A DNA stretch of 64,000 nucleotides from positions 40,619,074 through 40,683,073 of the forward strand of contig NC_133336.1 in NCBI RefSeq assembly GCF_042186555.1, read 5' to 3'. The stretch comes from Aquarana catesbeiana (taxonomy: Eukaryota > Chordata > Amphibia > Anura > Ranidae). The notes below the pieces were generated by a model that was not told where the DNA came from, searched no databases, and saw only the letters and a list, made by a program, of their open reading frames with translations. Of the stretch, positions 63,766 through 64,000 are shown piece after piece (the stretch's first letter is position 1; the number at the start of each line of letters is the position of its first letter). Both the position numbers and the translations under genes were made by a program.

Positions 63766-64000
63766 TTACAGTACCGACACATGACAGCCGCTGGCAGCGC
63801 CCTATTTTCTCCCAGCTTGACAACTGGACACAGATTCAATGTATATTCTGCATAATCCATAGCTCCCAACAAGAACTGGGCAACATGGCAACCTCAGTCA
63901 CTTATCTATTCTGTCTCATACCTGTCAAAAACAAATTCCCAGCTCACTTACCAGCTAGACTGCAACAAAACCGAATTGATCCCGTCTAACAAGTCACCTT

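Larger units (their letters stand above)
43925..64000 (+). other. VRK1: VRK1 gene, 5' part (continues beyond the window)
   Basis: VRK1 is a nuclear serine/threonine kinase of the casein-kinase-1 group. Known substrates in other vertebrates include BAF/BANF1, histone H3 and p53. The window holds the promoter, a probable non-coding exon 1 and three coding exons giving residues 1-98 of a protein usually near 400 residues. They cover the N-terminal tail, the glycine loop, the ATP-contacting lysine and the start of helix C. Introns of about 8.5, 8.8 and 0.95 kb are filled with transposable elements; none interrupts an exon. Confidence 0.95.

Noticed and set aside
1..64000. tRNA, rRNA or other structured RNA genes
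   Set aside because: No cloverleaf with conserved A and B boxes, and no rRNA-like block, was noticed on either strand; a covariance-model scan would be decisive.

Overview
The window looks like vertebrate nuclear DNA from a frog, most likely a ranid or close neobatrachian. It holds one recognisable host gene and an unusually dense, nested crowd of transposable elements. The frog assignment rests on the dispersed repeats, which I recognise as families abundant in ranid genomes: long TTAA-flanked elements starting TTAACCACTT, MITEs starting GGGGTTGATTTACTAAAA, and a 426-bp MITE with TAA flanks. This is inference from familiarity, not from a database search. No tRNA, rRNA, CRISPR or prokaryotic operon was seen.

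Host gene: the right third (about 43.9 kb to the end) is the 5' part of VRK1, the nuclear Ser/Thr kinase vaccinia-related kinase 1, on the + strand. A CpG-rich promoter and probable non-coding exon 1 (about 43,850-44,008) are followed by an 8.5-kb intron 1. Coding exon 2 is 52,489-52,667, exon 3 is 61,450-61,505 and exon 4 is 62,455-62,524. All have good splice sites and matching phases, and together encode residues 1-98. The gene runs off the right edge. The 43 kb upstream contain no host exon that I can recognise.

Layout of the mobile DNA. 0.3-1.5 kb: decayed Tc1 element. 2.6-3.5 kb: hAT-type element hosting a small MITE. 4.8-14.2 kb: a series of TTAA-flanked elements and MITEs, several nested. 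15.4-18.7 kb: a 5'-truncated L1 LINE flanked by two nearly identical ~756-bp direct repeats, best read as an exceptionally long target-site duplication. 22.6-23.4 kb: fold-back Tc1 derivative. 25-31 kb: TTAA elements (one inserted inside another copy) and a hAT MITE. 31.05-34.1 kb: a ~130-bp satellite split by a Tc1 element that is itself split by a hAT MITE carrying two GC-rich hairpins. 35.6-37.6 kb: two TTAA elements sharing one TTAA. 38.0-43.0 kb: a 29-bp minisatellite invaded by a decayed Ty3/Gypsy-like LTR retrotransposon. 44.3-61.4 kb: VRK1 introns packed with further copies, including a minus-strand L1 5' fragment and a run of TTAA elements at 57.9-61.4 kb.

The window is most useful as a record of insertion order. 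Perfect or near-perfect target-site duplications (8 bp for hAT, TA for Tc1, TTAA, TTA/TAA, ~5 bp for the LTR element) and several in-window empty sites allow the nesting to be read directly. No autonomous, intact transposase or reverse transcriptase is present; every mobile-element reading frame is broken or truncated.
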